Of a stretch of 64,000 nt of DNA, positions 1 to 7,240 are shown in pieces. Position numbers and translations under genes: made by a program. The stretch spans positions 1,116,001 to 1,180,000 of the forward strand of contig NZ_CP012590.1 in the NCBI RefSeq assembly GCF_001278845.1. Reading direction: 5' to 3'. The notes under the pieces are model-generated. The model was given only the letters and a program-made list of their open reading frames with translations. It was not told the origin of the DNA and did no database searches. This DNA is from Actinomyces sp. oral taxon 414. GTDB taxonomy: Bacteria > Actinomycetota > Actinomycetes > Actinomycetales > Actinomycetaceae. Every line of letters starts with the position of its first letter. Within the stretch, counting starts at the first letter, position 1.

Positions 1-512
1 CCGTCGCAGATCGCGGCGCCGACCATGGAGTCGCCGTGGACCCGGAGCATGAACAGCTCGCCGTCTCCCGTCAGGCGCCGAGGCAGGGTCAGGACGTCCT
101 CGATGCTCTGCTCAGCCAGGATCGGCGAGCCGGCGGCGATCCGTCCGACGAGCGGGACGGCGACGGCCTCGCCCTCGGCGACGCCGGGCAGCACCGGCGT
201 CGCGGAGTCGGCGGACCCCTCCGACGACTCCGGCCCGGCCCCGGGCTCGGCGGGGAGGATGACCTCCAGGGCGCGTGGGAGCCTGGGGTCGCGACGCACC
301 AGGCCCAGACGTTCGAGCTTGTCCAGCTGGTGCTTGACGGAGGAGGGGCTGGTCAGCCCCACCCGGGAGCCGATCTCCCGCATGGAGGGCGGATAGCCGT
401 GGGAGACGACGGCGGCGCGCACCGCGTCGTAGACGGCGCGCGCCCGCGGATCCAGGGACTCCAGGGCCTGGGGGGAGGCGGGGGGCGTGGCCCCGCGGGG
501 GCTGGTCGTCAT
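1..512 (-). CDS. lexA: LexA SOS repressor (partial, C-terminus off the left edge)
   Basis: LexA represses the SOS DNA-damage regulon and is removed by RecA-stimulated self-cleavage. About 170 residues are visible. A winged helix-turn-helix fills roughly residues 8-80, with the recognition region around TSPSSVKHQLDKLERLG. A linker follows, then the start of the S24 peptidase domain. The Ala127-Gly128 cleavage pair sits in GRIAAGSP and the catalytic serine is Ser162 in GDSM; the catalytic lysine would lie beyond the edge. The ATG at 512 is chosen because AGGAAGGA stands 7 nt upstream. The promoter carries a LexA box, so autoregulation is expected, and a divergent gene shares the control region. 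The identification is secure; only the end is missing. Confidence 0.97.
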   Translation of the reverse strand, partial: MTTSPRGATPPASPQALESLDPRARAVYDAVRAAVVSHGYPPSMREIGSRVGLTSPSSVKHQLDKLERLGLVRRDPRLPRALEVILPAEPGAGPESSEGSADSATPVLPGVAEGEAVAVPLVGRIAAGSPILAEQSIEDVLTLPRRLTGDGELFMLRVHGDSMVGAAICD

Positions 513-595
513 CGCCGTGTCCTTCCTGGATCGGCCCGGCCGGGCGGCGCGGGCCGAATCCGCATCGGTGGTCGATGTGTGGTCTCGATGAGGCA

Positions 596-624
596 AGTCT
601 ACCGGGGAAATGACATAACTTCAA
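596..624 (-). promoter_or_regulatory. Putative lexA promoter
   Basis: On the minus strand a -35 like TTGAAG (619-624) and a -10 like TAGACT (596-601) are 17 nt apart, about 84 nt upstream of the lexA start. The -35 hexamer lies inside the LexA box at 621-636, the arrangement expected for autorepression. The hexamers are read by eye and no start site is known. Confidence 0.45.
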
Positions 625-636
625 ACATGTGTTCGA
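621..636. promoter_or_regulatory. LexA (SOS) box, lexA-proximal
   Basis: TCAAACATGTGTTCGA is a 16-bp near-palindrome matching the actinobacterial and Gram-positive SOS box (TCGAAC-N4-GTTCGA) at all but one position. It overlaps the -35 of the lexA promoter. Confidence 0.85.
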
Positions 637-672
637 AGGTGCTGGACATGGGGTCTGCGGGCCGCTAACCTG

Positions 673-688
673 CCGAACAGGTGTTCGA
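673..688. promoter_or_regulatory. LexA (SOS) box, proximal to the divergent gene
   Basis: CCGAACAGGTGTTCGA is a second SOS box with one departure from the palindromic consensus. It ends 29 nt before the GTG start at 718, so the rightward gene should be under direct LexA control. Confidence 0.85.
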
Positions 689-717
689 TGAACGCATGGC
701 TCTCAAGGAGGATTCCC

Positions 718-1332
718 GTGGATGCACTCACGCCGCCCCCGCCCCGCCCGCGCCCCGCTCCGGCGCCCGCGGCGCAGGAGACCGCCGGACGTCGCGCCGG
801 TGGAGGCCGTGCCGCCGGACGTCGCGCCGGTGGACATCGGGGCGCCGGGCATTGGGGCGCCGCGGTCCGGGCCGACGGACGTCGCAGCCACCTCCGGCTC
901 GTGACGACTGGCGCCACCCGGGACGGGGCGACCGGCGCCGCACCTCCCGGGGCGGACAGGAGTAGAGCGGCCATGCCCGAGCTCACGCGCAGGCCCTCGG
1001 TCCCGCGCCGCCCGCCCCGTCCCGGCGCCGCGATCCGGGCCACCTCCCGCCGGTCGGCCGCCCGGCCGGTCCCGTCCCCGTCCCGCCTGGATCTGGCCCG
1101 ACTGGCCCCCATGCACCCGGCCGTGCGTGCCCAGCGACGTCGTCGGGAGGCGACCCGGGCGCCGGGCCCGACGGCGTCGGCCCGCACCCGCGCGACGGCG
1201 CGGACCGCGACGCCCCCGACGGTTCCGGCGCCCCCGGCGACTGCGGTCGTGCTGCGTCGAGCGGGAGCGGCCGGGCTCGCGGCGCTGGTCCCCGTCCTGC
1301 TCGCCCTCATCGGCATGGCGCTGATCGGTTGA
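718..1332 (+). CDS. LexA-box-controlled basic Pro/Arg/Ala-rich protein with C-terminal membrane anchor
   Basis: Divergent from lexA and preceded by an SOS box. In other actinobacteria the gene in this place is an SOS-induced division inhibitor (DivS in Corynebacterium, the LysM protein Rv2719c in Mycobacterium). The GTG at 718 is chosen because AAGGAGG (705-711) lies 6 nt upstream. The product would be 204 residues: a Pro/Ala/Arg-rich region, then one hydrophobic segment at about 180-204 ending in LLALIGMALIG. No LysM motif follows. The codon pattern looks coding in this frame up to about 780 and again from about 905. Between them a 30-bp direct repeat (782-804, 812-834) reads more naturally one base over (PPDVAPV twice). 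A compensating pair of frameshifts or repeat slippage is therefore possible. Function is inferred from position. Confidence 0.6.
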   Translation: MDALTPPPPRPRPAPAPAAQETAGRRAGGGRAAGRRAGGHRGAGHWGAAVRADGRRSHLRLVTTGATRDGATGAAPPGADRSRAAMPELTRRPSVPRRPPRPGAAIRATSRRSAARPVPSPSRLDLARLAPMHPAVRAQRRRREATRAPGPTASARTRATARTATPPTVPAPPATAVVLRRAGAAGLAALVPVLLALIGMALIG

Positions 1333-1687
1333 TCGGCGCCCCGCTCCCGGCTGCCCCGCCCCGCGCAGGCCGGCCCGCGTCTGCTACGCCCCTTGACCCT
1401 CTGCTACGCCCCTTTTTCTCGTACAGTGAAGGGTGAAGGGGCGTAGCAAACGCGGGCCCACCGGGTGCAGGCGGCGTCGGCGGTGGTGGCGGCCTGTTCG
1501 GATGGGGCCTTCTCGCCCGGGAGGCTGTACAGGTGTGTTCGGATGCGTCTGCCGGGTGTGATGCGCGGGGTCGTTGAGGGCGGTGGTGTGCGGGGCGCAG
1601 AACGCGGGGTCGGTCGTGATAATCCGCTCGAGTTCTCCTCCGGATGTATTGGTAGGTGTGTGGACCGCCCCGCCTCCCGCATCACCG
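1333..1687. other. Gene-free stretch after the SOS-linked gene
   Basis: No convincing gene is seen. It contains the triple repeat with hairpin at 1382-1448. In related genomes nrdR directly follows the lexA-linked gene, so this marks the start of inserted DNA running to about 5700. Confidence 0.5.
1382..1448. repeat. Three copies of a 13-bp word forming a hairpin
   Basis: TGCTACGCCCCTT occurs at 1382-1394 and 1402-1414 (20-bp period), and its exact reverse complement is at 1436-1448. The second and third copies form a perfect 13-bp stem with a 21-nt loop. This could be an operator, a terminator or the relic of a mobile element end. Confidence 0.8.
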
Positions 1688-2344
1688 TCAGCCGAATAAC
1701 CCTCTCTGGGACCTGTACATGTTCTGGAGCATGTAGTTCTGGGATGCGTACATGTTCTGGGGCGTGTAGGGGGTGAAGGTGTTTTCAGACTGTATGAGGG
1801 GCTCGCTCTGCCCCCAGGGGTCGTAGGCAAGGATCTGCATGGCGGTGGCGTACGTCTGCTGCGCAATGTCGCGTGAACTGTAGGGGTGGGAGTTCAGGAG
1901 GCTGCCCGGAAGCACGATCTGCTCCTGGTCGAAGGCCACGAGGATCGTGCTCATCATGGCCGGGGTGGAGGTCCCCGGGACGTACTGGGACACGGTTTTG
2001 ATCGTGATGCGTCCGTGCGCGTTCTGCCAGGGGATGAATAGCGTACTCATCCCGGGCTGCTCGAGCAGGAGGCCGTTGCCGTCGACGACGGTGCGAGTTC
2101 TCTGCTCCTTGCCTATGAGCCACACGAAATAGGCAACAGCGGGGGCTAACATCAGTGGGATGATGAGGAAGAGGCCCGGGTCGGAATCAGAACCGAGCAT
2201 GCCGAAAAGTAATACCATGAATATCAGCATGAAGAAGATTAATGCGATTAAGCAGACAATGAGTCCGTCACGGGAGTTTTGAGAGCTCACAATGAACTTG
2301 TCGGGGAGGCCCGGGTTCGGGCGCGGGGCAGGGGACTGTGCCAT
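1688..2344 (-). CDS. Small membrane protein with two N-terminal TM segments and a PH-like cytosolic part
   Basis: This 218-residue protein has two hydrophobic segments at about 28-50 and 58-77, then a globular part of about 90 residues (VVDGNGLLLEQPG, TLFIPWQNAHGRITI). Its beta-rich pattern recalls bacterial PH-like (bPH2/YcxB) domains; that resemblance is by eye. The C-terminus repeats NMY/SQ words (PQNMYASQNYMLQNMYRSQ). Its third codon positions are less GC-rich than in the core genes, fitting acquisition. It stands alone between repeats with no operon partner. The start ATG at 2344 is the first in frame. Function is unknown. Confidence 0.75.
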   Translation of the reverse strand: MAQSPAPRPNPGLPDKFIVSSQNSRDGLIVCLIALIFFMLIFMVLLFGMLGSDSDPGLFLIIPLMLAPAVAYFVWLIGKEQRTRTVVDGNGLLLEQPGMSTLFIPWQNAHGRITIKTVSQYVPGTSTPAMMSTILVAFDQEQIVLPGSLLNSHPYSSRDIAQQTYATAMQILAYDPWGQSEPLIQSENTFTPYTPQNMYASQNYMLQNMYRSQRGLFG

Positions 2345-2360
2345 GAATGGGATTATAGGA

Positions 2361-2509
2361 CGGGCCCGCCCGCTGAGAGAGGCGATGGGTTCGTCTCCCC
2401 ATGCGAGACGGGGGAGCCCGGGCCCGCCCGCTGAGAGAGGCGATGGGTTCGTCTCCCCATGCGAGACGGGGGAGCCCGGGCCCGCCCGCTGAGAGAGGCG
2501 GTCGGTTCG
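2361..2509. repeat. 58-bp tandem repeat, about 2.5 copies
   Basis: The unit beginning CGGGCCCGCCCGCTGAGAGA starts at 2361, 2419 and 2477. The first two copies are essentially identical; the third diverges after about 30 bp. The unit lies right upstream of the membrane-protein gene on the minus strand, so copy number could affect its expression. Confidence 0.9.
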
Positions 2510-2544
2510 CCGGCCCCCGGCCCGTCGTCCTTCGTGAGCCGTTC

Positions 2545-2623
2545 TTCCGTGAGCGTGTAGGTTTCCAGTCGAACGCGCAGATGGGAAGTGCGCGTTCGAC
2601 TGGGAACCTACACGCTCACGGAA
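2545..2623. repeat. Very strong hairpin, 35-bp arms
   Basis: Left arm 2545-2579 and right arm 2589-2623 are reverse complements with one mismatch, separated by 9 nt. No T-tract follows, so a simple intrinsic terminator is less likely than a mobile-element relic or a protein-binding cruciform. Confidence 0.9.
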
Positions 2624-2928
2624 GGATCAGGGGCGTCCGGGCAGAACCCGGGGATAGGCGAGACCCCCGGGCCCCGCCTGGACGCCGGGAACCTTCCCGG
2701 ACCGGCGCTCCCACGGGCCCGGCCGGGTCGTCGGGGCGAGCACCGGGTCCGCCACCCGACCAGTGACCGCCCTCCTCGGCCGGCCCACGCGCGGCGGGTC
2801 GTCCGGGAAGGGCGGTCGCCCGCCTCGGCGAGGTCCATGACGTCGGCGCCGGCGCTCCTGCGGCACCGGTGGGGAGGGCGGTCGTGGACCAGGCGGGCGC
2901 CCCATTCGACCGTGCCGGCCCCGCGGAG

Positions 2929-3098
2929 GCGCCGCCGCGGGCCCCGCCCAGGCGCCCCGATCCGCGAGATCGCCACTTAACCCGCGAGAACGTCTGCTAG
3001 AGGTACGTTCTCGAGGGTTACCCGGCGATCTCGGCGGTTAAGTGACGATCTCGAGGGTTACCCGGCGATCTCGCGAACCACGACGCCGATCCCCGAGC
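2929..3098. repeat. Dispersed intergenic repeat, copy 1
   Basis: Nearly identical to 29261-29410. Both contain GCGCCGCCGCGGGCCCCGC, then an imperfect palindrome with GAGAACGT...ACGTTCTC, GGCGATCTCG words and TTAACCC words. Copy 1 has an extra internal segment (GCGGTTAAGTGACGATCTCG) that extends the palindrome. No coding potential is seen. Confidence 0.9.
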
Positions 3099-3168
3099 GC
3101 ACCACACCACCGGTCGTCTTGCATGGTGGGACGGCGTCTCACATGTCGTGACGCGACCGATCCGCTTG

Positions 3169-3193
3169 GACCACTTAAATGCGGTTGGACCAC
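3169..3193. repeat. 25-bp inverted repeat, left copy
   Basis: The segment starting GACCACTTAAATGCGG is the perfect reverse complement of 3608-3632. The 414-bp interval could be a small element bounded by inverted repeats; both copies lie next to a GAAGGTTATTC word. Confidence 0.85.
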
Positions 3194-3224
3194 CGTATTC
3201 CGTGAATCAGGAAGGTTATTCCGG

Positions 3225-3254
3225 GTGCGTGTGAGTGCGTGTGAGTGCGTGTGA
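3225..3254. repeat. Three-copy 10-bp tandem repeat
   Basis: GTGCGTGTGA is repeated three times without change. It is a simple-sequence tract in non-coding DNA. Confidence 0.9.
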
Positions 3255-3369
3255 TGCGGGGTCGGTGGGGGAGCGGGGGCAACTGTGACGGTCCCCGCTC
3301 CCGTCGTCTCCGGATCGTCCGCGCCGTGGACCGCAGCGGTCTCCATCGTGCCGCCCCCGGCCCGTGAGA

Positions 3370-3428
3370 ACGGGGGTTGACCCATGAGAACGAGGGTCTA
3401 GCACTCGTTCTCATGGGCCAACCCCCGT
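3370..3428. repeat. Hairpin with 25-bp arms
   Basis: Arms 3370-3394 and 3404-3428 (right arm begins CTCGTTCTCATGGG) pair with one mismatch around a 9-nt loop. A related half-site, CCGTGAGAACGGGGG, precedes the left arm. Likely a mobile-element or regulatory palindrome. Confidence 0.85.
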
Positions 3429-3607
3429 CGTCATTGGGTCCTTCTCGCCCGGAGGCGGTGGCCCGGGGATCGGGATCGGCATGATGGCGCGCAAGGGCGG
3501 CGCCCCCGCGGGACCCGTGGGGCCGGCGGGGCCCGCGGAGCCCGTGGGGCCGGCGCCCGCCCCGACGACTCCCCGATGAGACAGACGCCCTCGGAATAAC
3601 CTTCCAG

Positions 3608-3632
3608 GTGGTCCAACCGCATTTAAGTGGTC
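3608..3632. repeat. 25-bp inverted repeat, right copy
   Basis: Perfect reverse complement of 3169-3193. It is preceded at 3592-3606 by CGGAATAACCTTCCA, one of the dispersed GAATAACC words. Confidence 0.85.
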
Positions 3633-3736
3633 TAAGCAGGAGAGCACCGCCATGAACCTGCCGGCGACCCCGCGCCCCGCGCCTCGCGCCCTGCGTCCCG
3701 CACCACCGCCCACTGAATAACCTTCGAGGTCCACGT

Positions 3737-3996
3737 ATGTGTTCGATCCTCTCAGCTCGGCCGCCAGGGCCGTGGCCTCGGCGGCGTGGATGTTGGTGTG
3801 TCCGGCCGCGGCGGCATTGCGGGCGGCGAGGTCGATGGCGCGCTCATTGACGTCCACGGCCAGGACAGTTGCGCCCGGGGCGGCGTCGGCCAGGGCCAGA
3901 GCGATCGGCCCCCACCCGCAGCCCAGGTTCAGCAGGAGGCCCGACCCGGGCGGGTCGGGGACGTGGTCGAGGAGGCCGGGGCGGCGCCCCGAGGTC
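3737..3996 (-). pseudogene. RsmC-type class I methyltransferase fragment
   Basis: About 86 residues read as the middle of an RsmC/MTS-type 16S rRNA guanine methyltransferase. GLLDHVPDPPGSGLLLNLG leads into the SAM-binding loop LGCGWGPIALALA, then AVDVNERAIDLAARNAAAAG and ALAAEL. The usual N-terminal half and the catalytic NPP region are absent. The N-terminal side is cut exactly at the IS1380-family element (target duplication at 3996-3999). The C-terminal side runs into a dispersed repeat word at 3713-3727. With both ends missing it cannot make an active enzyme. Confidence 0.7.
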
Positions 3997-3999
3997 TAA

Positions 4000-5659
4000 C
4001 CTCGATCTTTCATCGTGGGGTGGTGGGTGTGGGGTGAGGGTGCTCCTCGTCCTGGGATAATGCGGATTGCTGATGTCCGTGCACGACCAGGGGAGGGGCA
4101 CCCTCGTGGTGAATGGTACCGGGTTGTACCCGCAGGCGGGCGTGGAGGCGGGGGAGGTTCCGGCGGTGGGGCCGGCCGGGGCGGGGCTGCTGACCGGGAC
4201 GATCCGGGCCGTGGGCCTGGATGTCGGGTTGTCGGGGGCCCTGGCGCCCTGGCGCAAACCCCTGGCGGTGCACGACCCGGGCAAGATCATGGCGGACCTG
4301 GCCCTGTGCGCGGCCCTGGGGGGCCGGTGCCTGTCGGACCTGGCCGTGCTGCGCAGCCAGGGGGAGCTCTTCGGGTCTGTTGCGTCCGACCCCACGGTCT
4401 GCCGGTTGATGAAGACCCTGGCCGGGGACGTGGAGGCGGTCGAGGCCGCCGTCGAGGCGGTCCGCGGGGAGGTGCGGCGCAGGGTGTGGGACCTGGCCGG
4501 CGAGCACGCCCCCACCGCGGGGATCAGCGCCGCCTCCCCGCTGGTGATCGACGTGGACGCCACCCTGGTCGAGGCGCACTCCGCCAAGGAGGGCGCTGCC
4601 CCCACCTTCAAGGGGGGCTTCGGCTACCACCCCCTGACCGCCTGGTTCGACCACGGCCCTCACGGGGCCGGTGAGTGCGCGGCGATCATGCTGCGCCCCG
4701 GCAACGCCGGGGCGAACACCGCCGCCGACCACATCGAGGTGATCTCGCGGGCCCTGGATCAGGCGGGTCTGGGATCCCGCCCGGGCAGAAAAGTGCTGGT
4801 GCGCATCGACGGGGCCGGGGGAACGAAGGAGACCGTGGGGTTCCTCGCCCGCCGCCGGGTCTCCTACAGCGTGGGCTTCAAGCTCCCCGACCGCACGCCG
4901 CAGATCTACCGCACCATCCCCGCCGAGGCGTGGTCACCCGCGTACAACGCCGACGGAGACCCCAGGGAGGGGGCGGACGTGGCCGAGATCACCGACCTGC
5001 TGGACCTGACCGGATGGCCCGACGGCATGCGGGTCATCATGCGCCGCGAAAGACCCCACCCCGGGGCGCGGCTGCGCTTCGACGACGTCGACGGATACCG
5101 GCTCACCGCCCTGGCCACCAACACGCGCACCGGCCAGCTCGCCGACCTCGAAGTCAGGCACCGGCTGCGGGCCAGATGCGAGGACCGCATCAGATGCGCC
5201 AAGGACACCGGACTCGACCGCCTCCCCCTGCAGGGCTTGGCCGCCAACCGCATCTGGTGCCAGATCGTGGCCCTGGCCCACGACATCCTCGCCTGGACCC
5301 AGATGCTCGCCCTGACCGGCCACCCCGCCAGACGCTGGGAGCCCAGGACGATCCGCCTGCGACTGATGCACATCCCCGCCACCATCGCCCGCCACGCCCG
5401 CCGCACCCTCATCCGCTACAGGGCCGACCACCCCTGGACCCGCCTCCTGCTCCAAGGCATCGGACGCCTCCAGACCCTGCCCGCACCCTGACGAGCGGCC
5501 CCGCCCCTGAGAACGCCCCCTGACCCCGGGCCCCCCCGACACCGACCACCGCGCCCCACCACGCGCGGCGGACCACCACACCCGCATGCCACAATCAGCC
5601 CCGCAGCACCGGCAACGACGCCGCCCAACCCCACCCAACCAGACGATGAAAGATCGAGG
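4000..5659 (+). mobile_element. IS1380-family insertion sequence, apparently complete
   Basis: A 1660-bp element. Terminal inverted repeats CCTCGATCTTTCATCGT (4000-4016) and its exact complement (5643-5659) bound one transposase gene. CTAA directly flanks both ends (3996-3999 and 5660-5663), a 4-bp target duplication as expected for IS1380 elements. The intact duplication shows insertion as a unit. Confidence 0.93.
4073..5491 (+). CDS. IS1380-family transposase
   Basis: DDE transposase of about 472 residues, a normal length for IS1380. Visible DDE-like positions include the Asp in PLVIDVDATLVEAHS and in VLVRIDGAGGTKET, and the C-terminal part has LAANRIWCQIVALAHDILAW as in this family. The frame is uninterrupted and sits inside matching terminal repeats, so it may be active. 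ATG 4073 is preferred over TTG 4067; no good ribosome-binding site distinguishes them. The gene ends 168 bp before the right IS end. Confidence 0.9.
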   Translation: MSVHDQGRGTLVVNGTGLYPQAGVEAGEVPAVGPAGAGLLTGTIRAVGLDVGLSGALAPWRKPLAVHDPGKIMADLALCAALGGRCLSDLAVLRSQGELFGSVASDPTVCRLMKTLAGDVEAVEAAVEAVRGEVRRRVWDLAGEHAPTAGISAASPLVIDVDATLVEAHSAKEGAAPTFKGGFGYHPLTAWFDHGPHGAGECAAIMLRPGNAGANTAADHIEVISRALDQAGLGSRPGRKVLVRIDGAGGTKETVGFLARRRVSYSVGFKLPDRTPQIYRTIPAEAWSPAYNADGDPREGADVAEITDLLDLTGWPDGMRVIMRRERPHPGARLRFDDVDGYRLTALATNTRTGQLADLEVRHRLRARCEDRIRCAKDTGLDRLPLQGLAANRIWCQIVALAHDILAWTQMLALTGHPARRWEPRTIRLRLMHIPATIARHARRTLIRYRADHPWTRLLLQGIGRLQTLPAP

Positions 5660-5750
5660 CTAAGGCGTCCGCGAAACTGCTTGCCATGGCTCGCGCACGC
5701 GCTCTACGCTCCGAATCACATCGTTGTACTTAATAAATCGGAGGTCTCAC

Positions 5751-6203
5751 GTGCACTGCCCCTTCTGTCGTCACGACGGCTCGCGCGTCGTGGACTCCCG
5801 GACATCCGAGGACGGCACGTCCATCCGCCGGCGCCGCGAGTGCCCTAAATGCGGCCGCCGCTTCACCACCATCGAGACGGCCAGCCTGTCCGTGCACAAG
5901 CGCTCGGGCGCCGTCGAGCCCTTCTCCCGGGACAAGGTCGTCACCGGGGTGCGCCGCGCCTGCCAGGGCCGGCCGGTGTCCGACGGCGACCTGGCCCTGC
6001 TGGCCCACAAGGTGGAGGAGTCGATCCGGGCCACCGGCCAGGCCCTCGTCGAATCCCACGACGTGGGCCTGGCGATCCTCGGGCCGCTGCGCGACCTCGA
6101 CGAGGTCGCCTACCTGCGCTTCGCCTCCGTCTACTCCGACTTCAGCTCCCTGGAGGACTTCGAGACCGCGATAGCTGAGCTGCGCGCCTCCCACGCCGGG
6201 TAG
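5751..6203 (+). CDS. nrdR: NrdR ribonucleotide reductase repressor
   Basis: NrdR senses ATP/dATP and represses ribonucleotide reductase operons. The 150-residue protein has the N-terminal zinc ribbon (CPFC at 3-6, CPKCGRRF further on) and an ATP-cone domain (about 46-136: [17 protein letters not shown] through [11 protein letters not shown]). GTG 5751 is chosen because it begins the conserved MHCPFC start and GGAGG lies about 6 nt upstream. An upstream extension to 5724 would add nine unconserved residues. In related genomes nrdR directly follows the lexA-linked gene; here 4.4 kb of repeats and an IS intervene. Confidence 0.97.
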   Translation: MHCPFCRHDGSRVVDSRTSEDGTSIRRRRECPKCGRRFTTIETASLSVHKRSGAVEPFSRDKVVTGVRRACQGRPVSDGDLALLAHKVEESIRATGQALVESHDVGLAILGPLRDLDEVAYLRFASVYSDFSSLEDFETAIAELRASHAG

Positions 6204-6382
6204 CGGCGCGCCCGGCCGGTGCATTCGGGCCGACGCCGCCCGCGCCCGCCCGGCTCGCCGATCATGGGCCCGCGCCCGCCCGGGCAGCGCCGGGACGATG
6301 GCATCGCGGCGGCCCGGGAGCGCACAGGCCCGCGCCCGCCCGGCCCGCCGATCCGCCGATCACGAGCCCGCCCGGGCCGCGC

Positions 6383-7240
6383 TCACGCCGGCGCGCCCAG
6401 GGTCGCGTAGAGGTGCTCGTGGTGGGTCTGGAAGCCCAGGGCCAGGTAGCAGGCCACCGCGGGCGCGTTGTCCTGCTCGACCTCCAGCGCCATTGTGCGC
6501 GCGCCCAAGGTCCCCGCCGCCCCCGCCAGGGCCCGCACCATCGCGCTCGCCTCGCCCCGGCGCCGCGCCCGCGGCGGGACGAACAGGCCATCGAGCACCG
6601 CGACGCCGTCGACCCCCGTCACGGCGAGTCGCCCCGCCCCGCCCGAGGACGTGGAGGCGAAGCACTGGTCGGGCGCGCTGGTGAGCAGGCGCCGGGCGGC
6701 CCCGACGGCCTCCCCGCCCGGGGTGCCCGGGCGGGCGCGGGCCGCGGTGCGGTCGACCATGGCGGACGGCGGCGTCCCGTCCAGCCCGACCGCGACGCCC
6801 GGGCGGGCCGCCCCGCCCGCCCCGCGGCGCGGCGGGGCCGCCACCGCCTCGACGGGCGCGGTCATGACCAGGACCGGCGGGTCCGGCGTCGGAGTGAGAC
6901 GGGGCCGCGCCGGGGCGTCGGCGCGCACCATCGCCAGCGCCGGCAGGCGCCGGCGGGCGTAGAAGTCCGCGGCGGGGGAGAGGTCCGCGGGAAGACGGCG
7001 GGTGGGGACGAGCAGCGAATTCGCCCGCTTGGTCATGCCCGCGTGCTCGCGCAGGGCGCACCCGGGCAGGGCGCCGCTCCCGGCGAGGACGTCTGGCCGC
7101 CAGGCCGCCAGCAGCGCCACCTCCAGCACGGCGACCGGGTCGTCGGGCTCGGGCAGCCGGGCGAGCAGCTCCCCGACCGTCATCGGCTCCCAGTCCTGTC
7201 CTCCCATCGCGCTCCCGCTCATCTCGTTCGCTTCGTTCAT
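6383..7240 (-). CDS. GNAT-family N-acetyltransferase
   Basis: A 285-residue protein whose C-terminal third carries the acetyl-CoA-binding GNAT core (DGLFVPPRARRRGEASAMV, then MALEVEQDNAPAVACYLALGF, then YATLG). The middle region (residues about 120-190) is Pro/Ala/Arg-rich and poorly conserved-looking. The ATG at 7240 overlaps the stop of the upstream glycosyltransferase (ATGA), so the two are translationally coupled. Substrate unknown. Convergent with nrdR across a GC-rich spacer that repeats CCCGCGCCCGCCCGG. Confidence 0.85.
   Translation of the reverse strand: MNEANEMSGSAMGGQDWEPMTVGELLARLPEPDDPVAVLEVALLAAWRPDVLAGSGALPGCALREHAGMTKRANSLLVPTRRLPADLSPAADFYARRRLPALAMVRADAPARPRLTPTPDPPVLVMTAPVEAVAAPPRRGAGGAARPGVAVGLDGTPPSAMVDRTAARARPGTPGGEAVGAARRLLTSAPDQCFASTSSGGAGRLAVTGVDGVAVLDGLFVPPRARRRGEASAMVRALAGAAGTLGARTMALEVEQDNAPAVACYLALGFQTHHEHLYATLGAPA

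Larger units (their letters stand above)
2345..3736. other. Repeat-dense gene-free region
   Basis: About 1.4 kb without a credible gene; long GC-driven open frames have unnatural composition. It holds a 58-bp tandem repeat, a 35-bp-arm hairpin, one copy of a dispersed 150-170-bp repeat, a 10-bp microsatellite, a 25-bp hairpin and a pair of distant 25-bp inverted repeats, each listed separately. Confidence 0.7.

Noticed and set aside
1404-1866. Minus-strand frames overlapping the end of the 1688-2344 gene
   Set aside because: Low-complexity Thr/Pro/Arg frames; the 1688-2344 frame has clear membrane segments and natural codons.
2361-2509. 58-bp repeats as a CRISPR array
   Set aside because: The units are contiguous, with no spacers between them and no cas genes nearby.
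5724-5750. Upstream start for nrdR
   Set aside because: The conserved protein starts at GTG 5751 with GGAGG before it; the extra residues are unlike NrdR.
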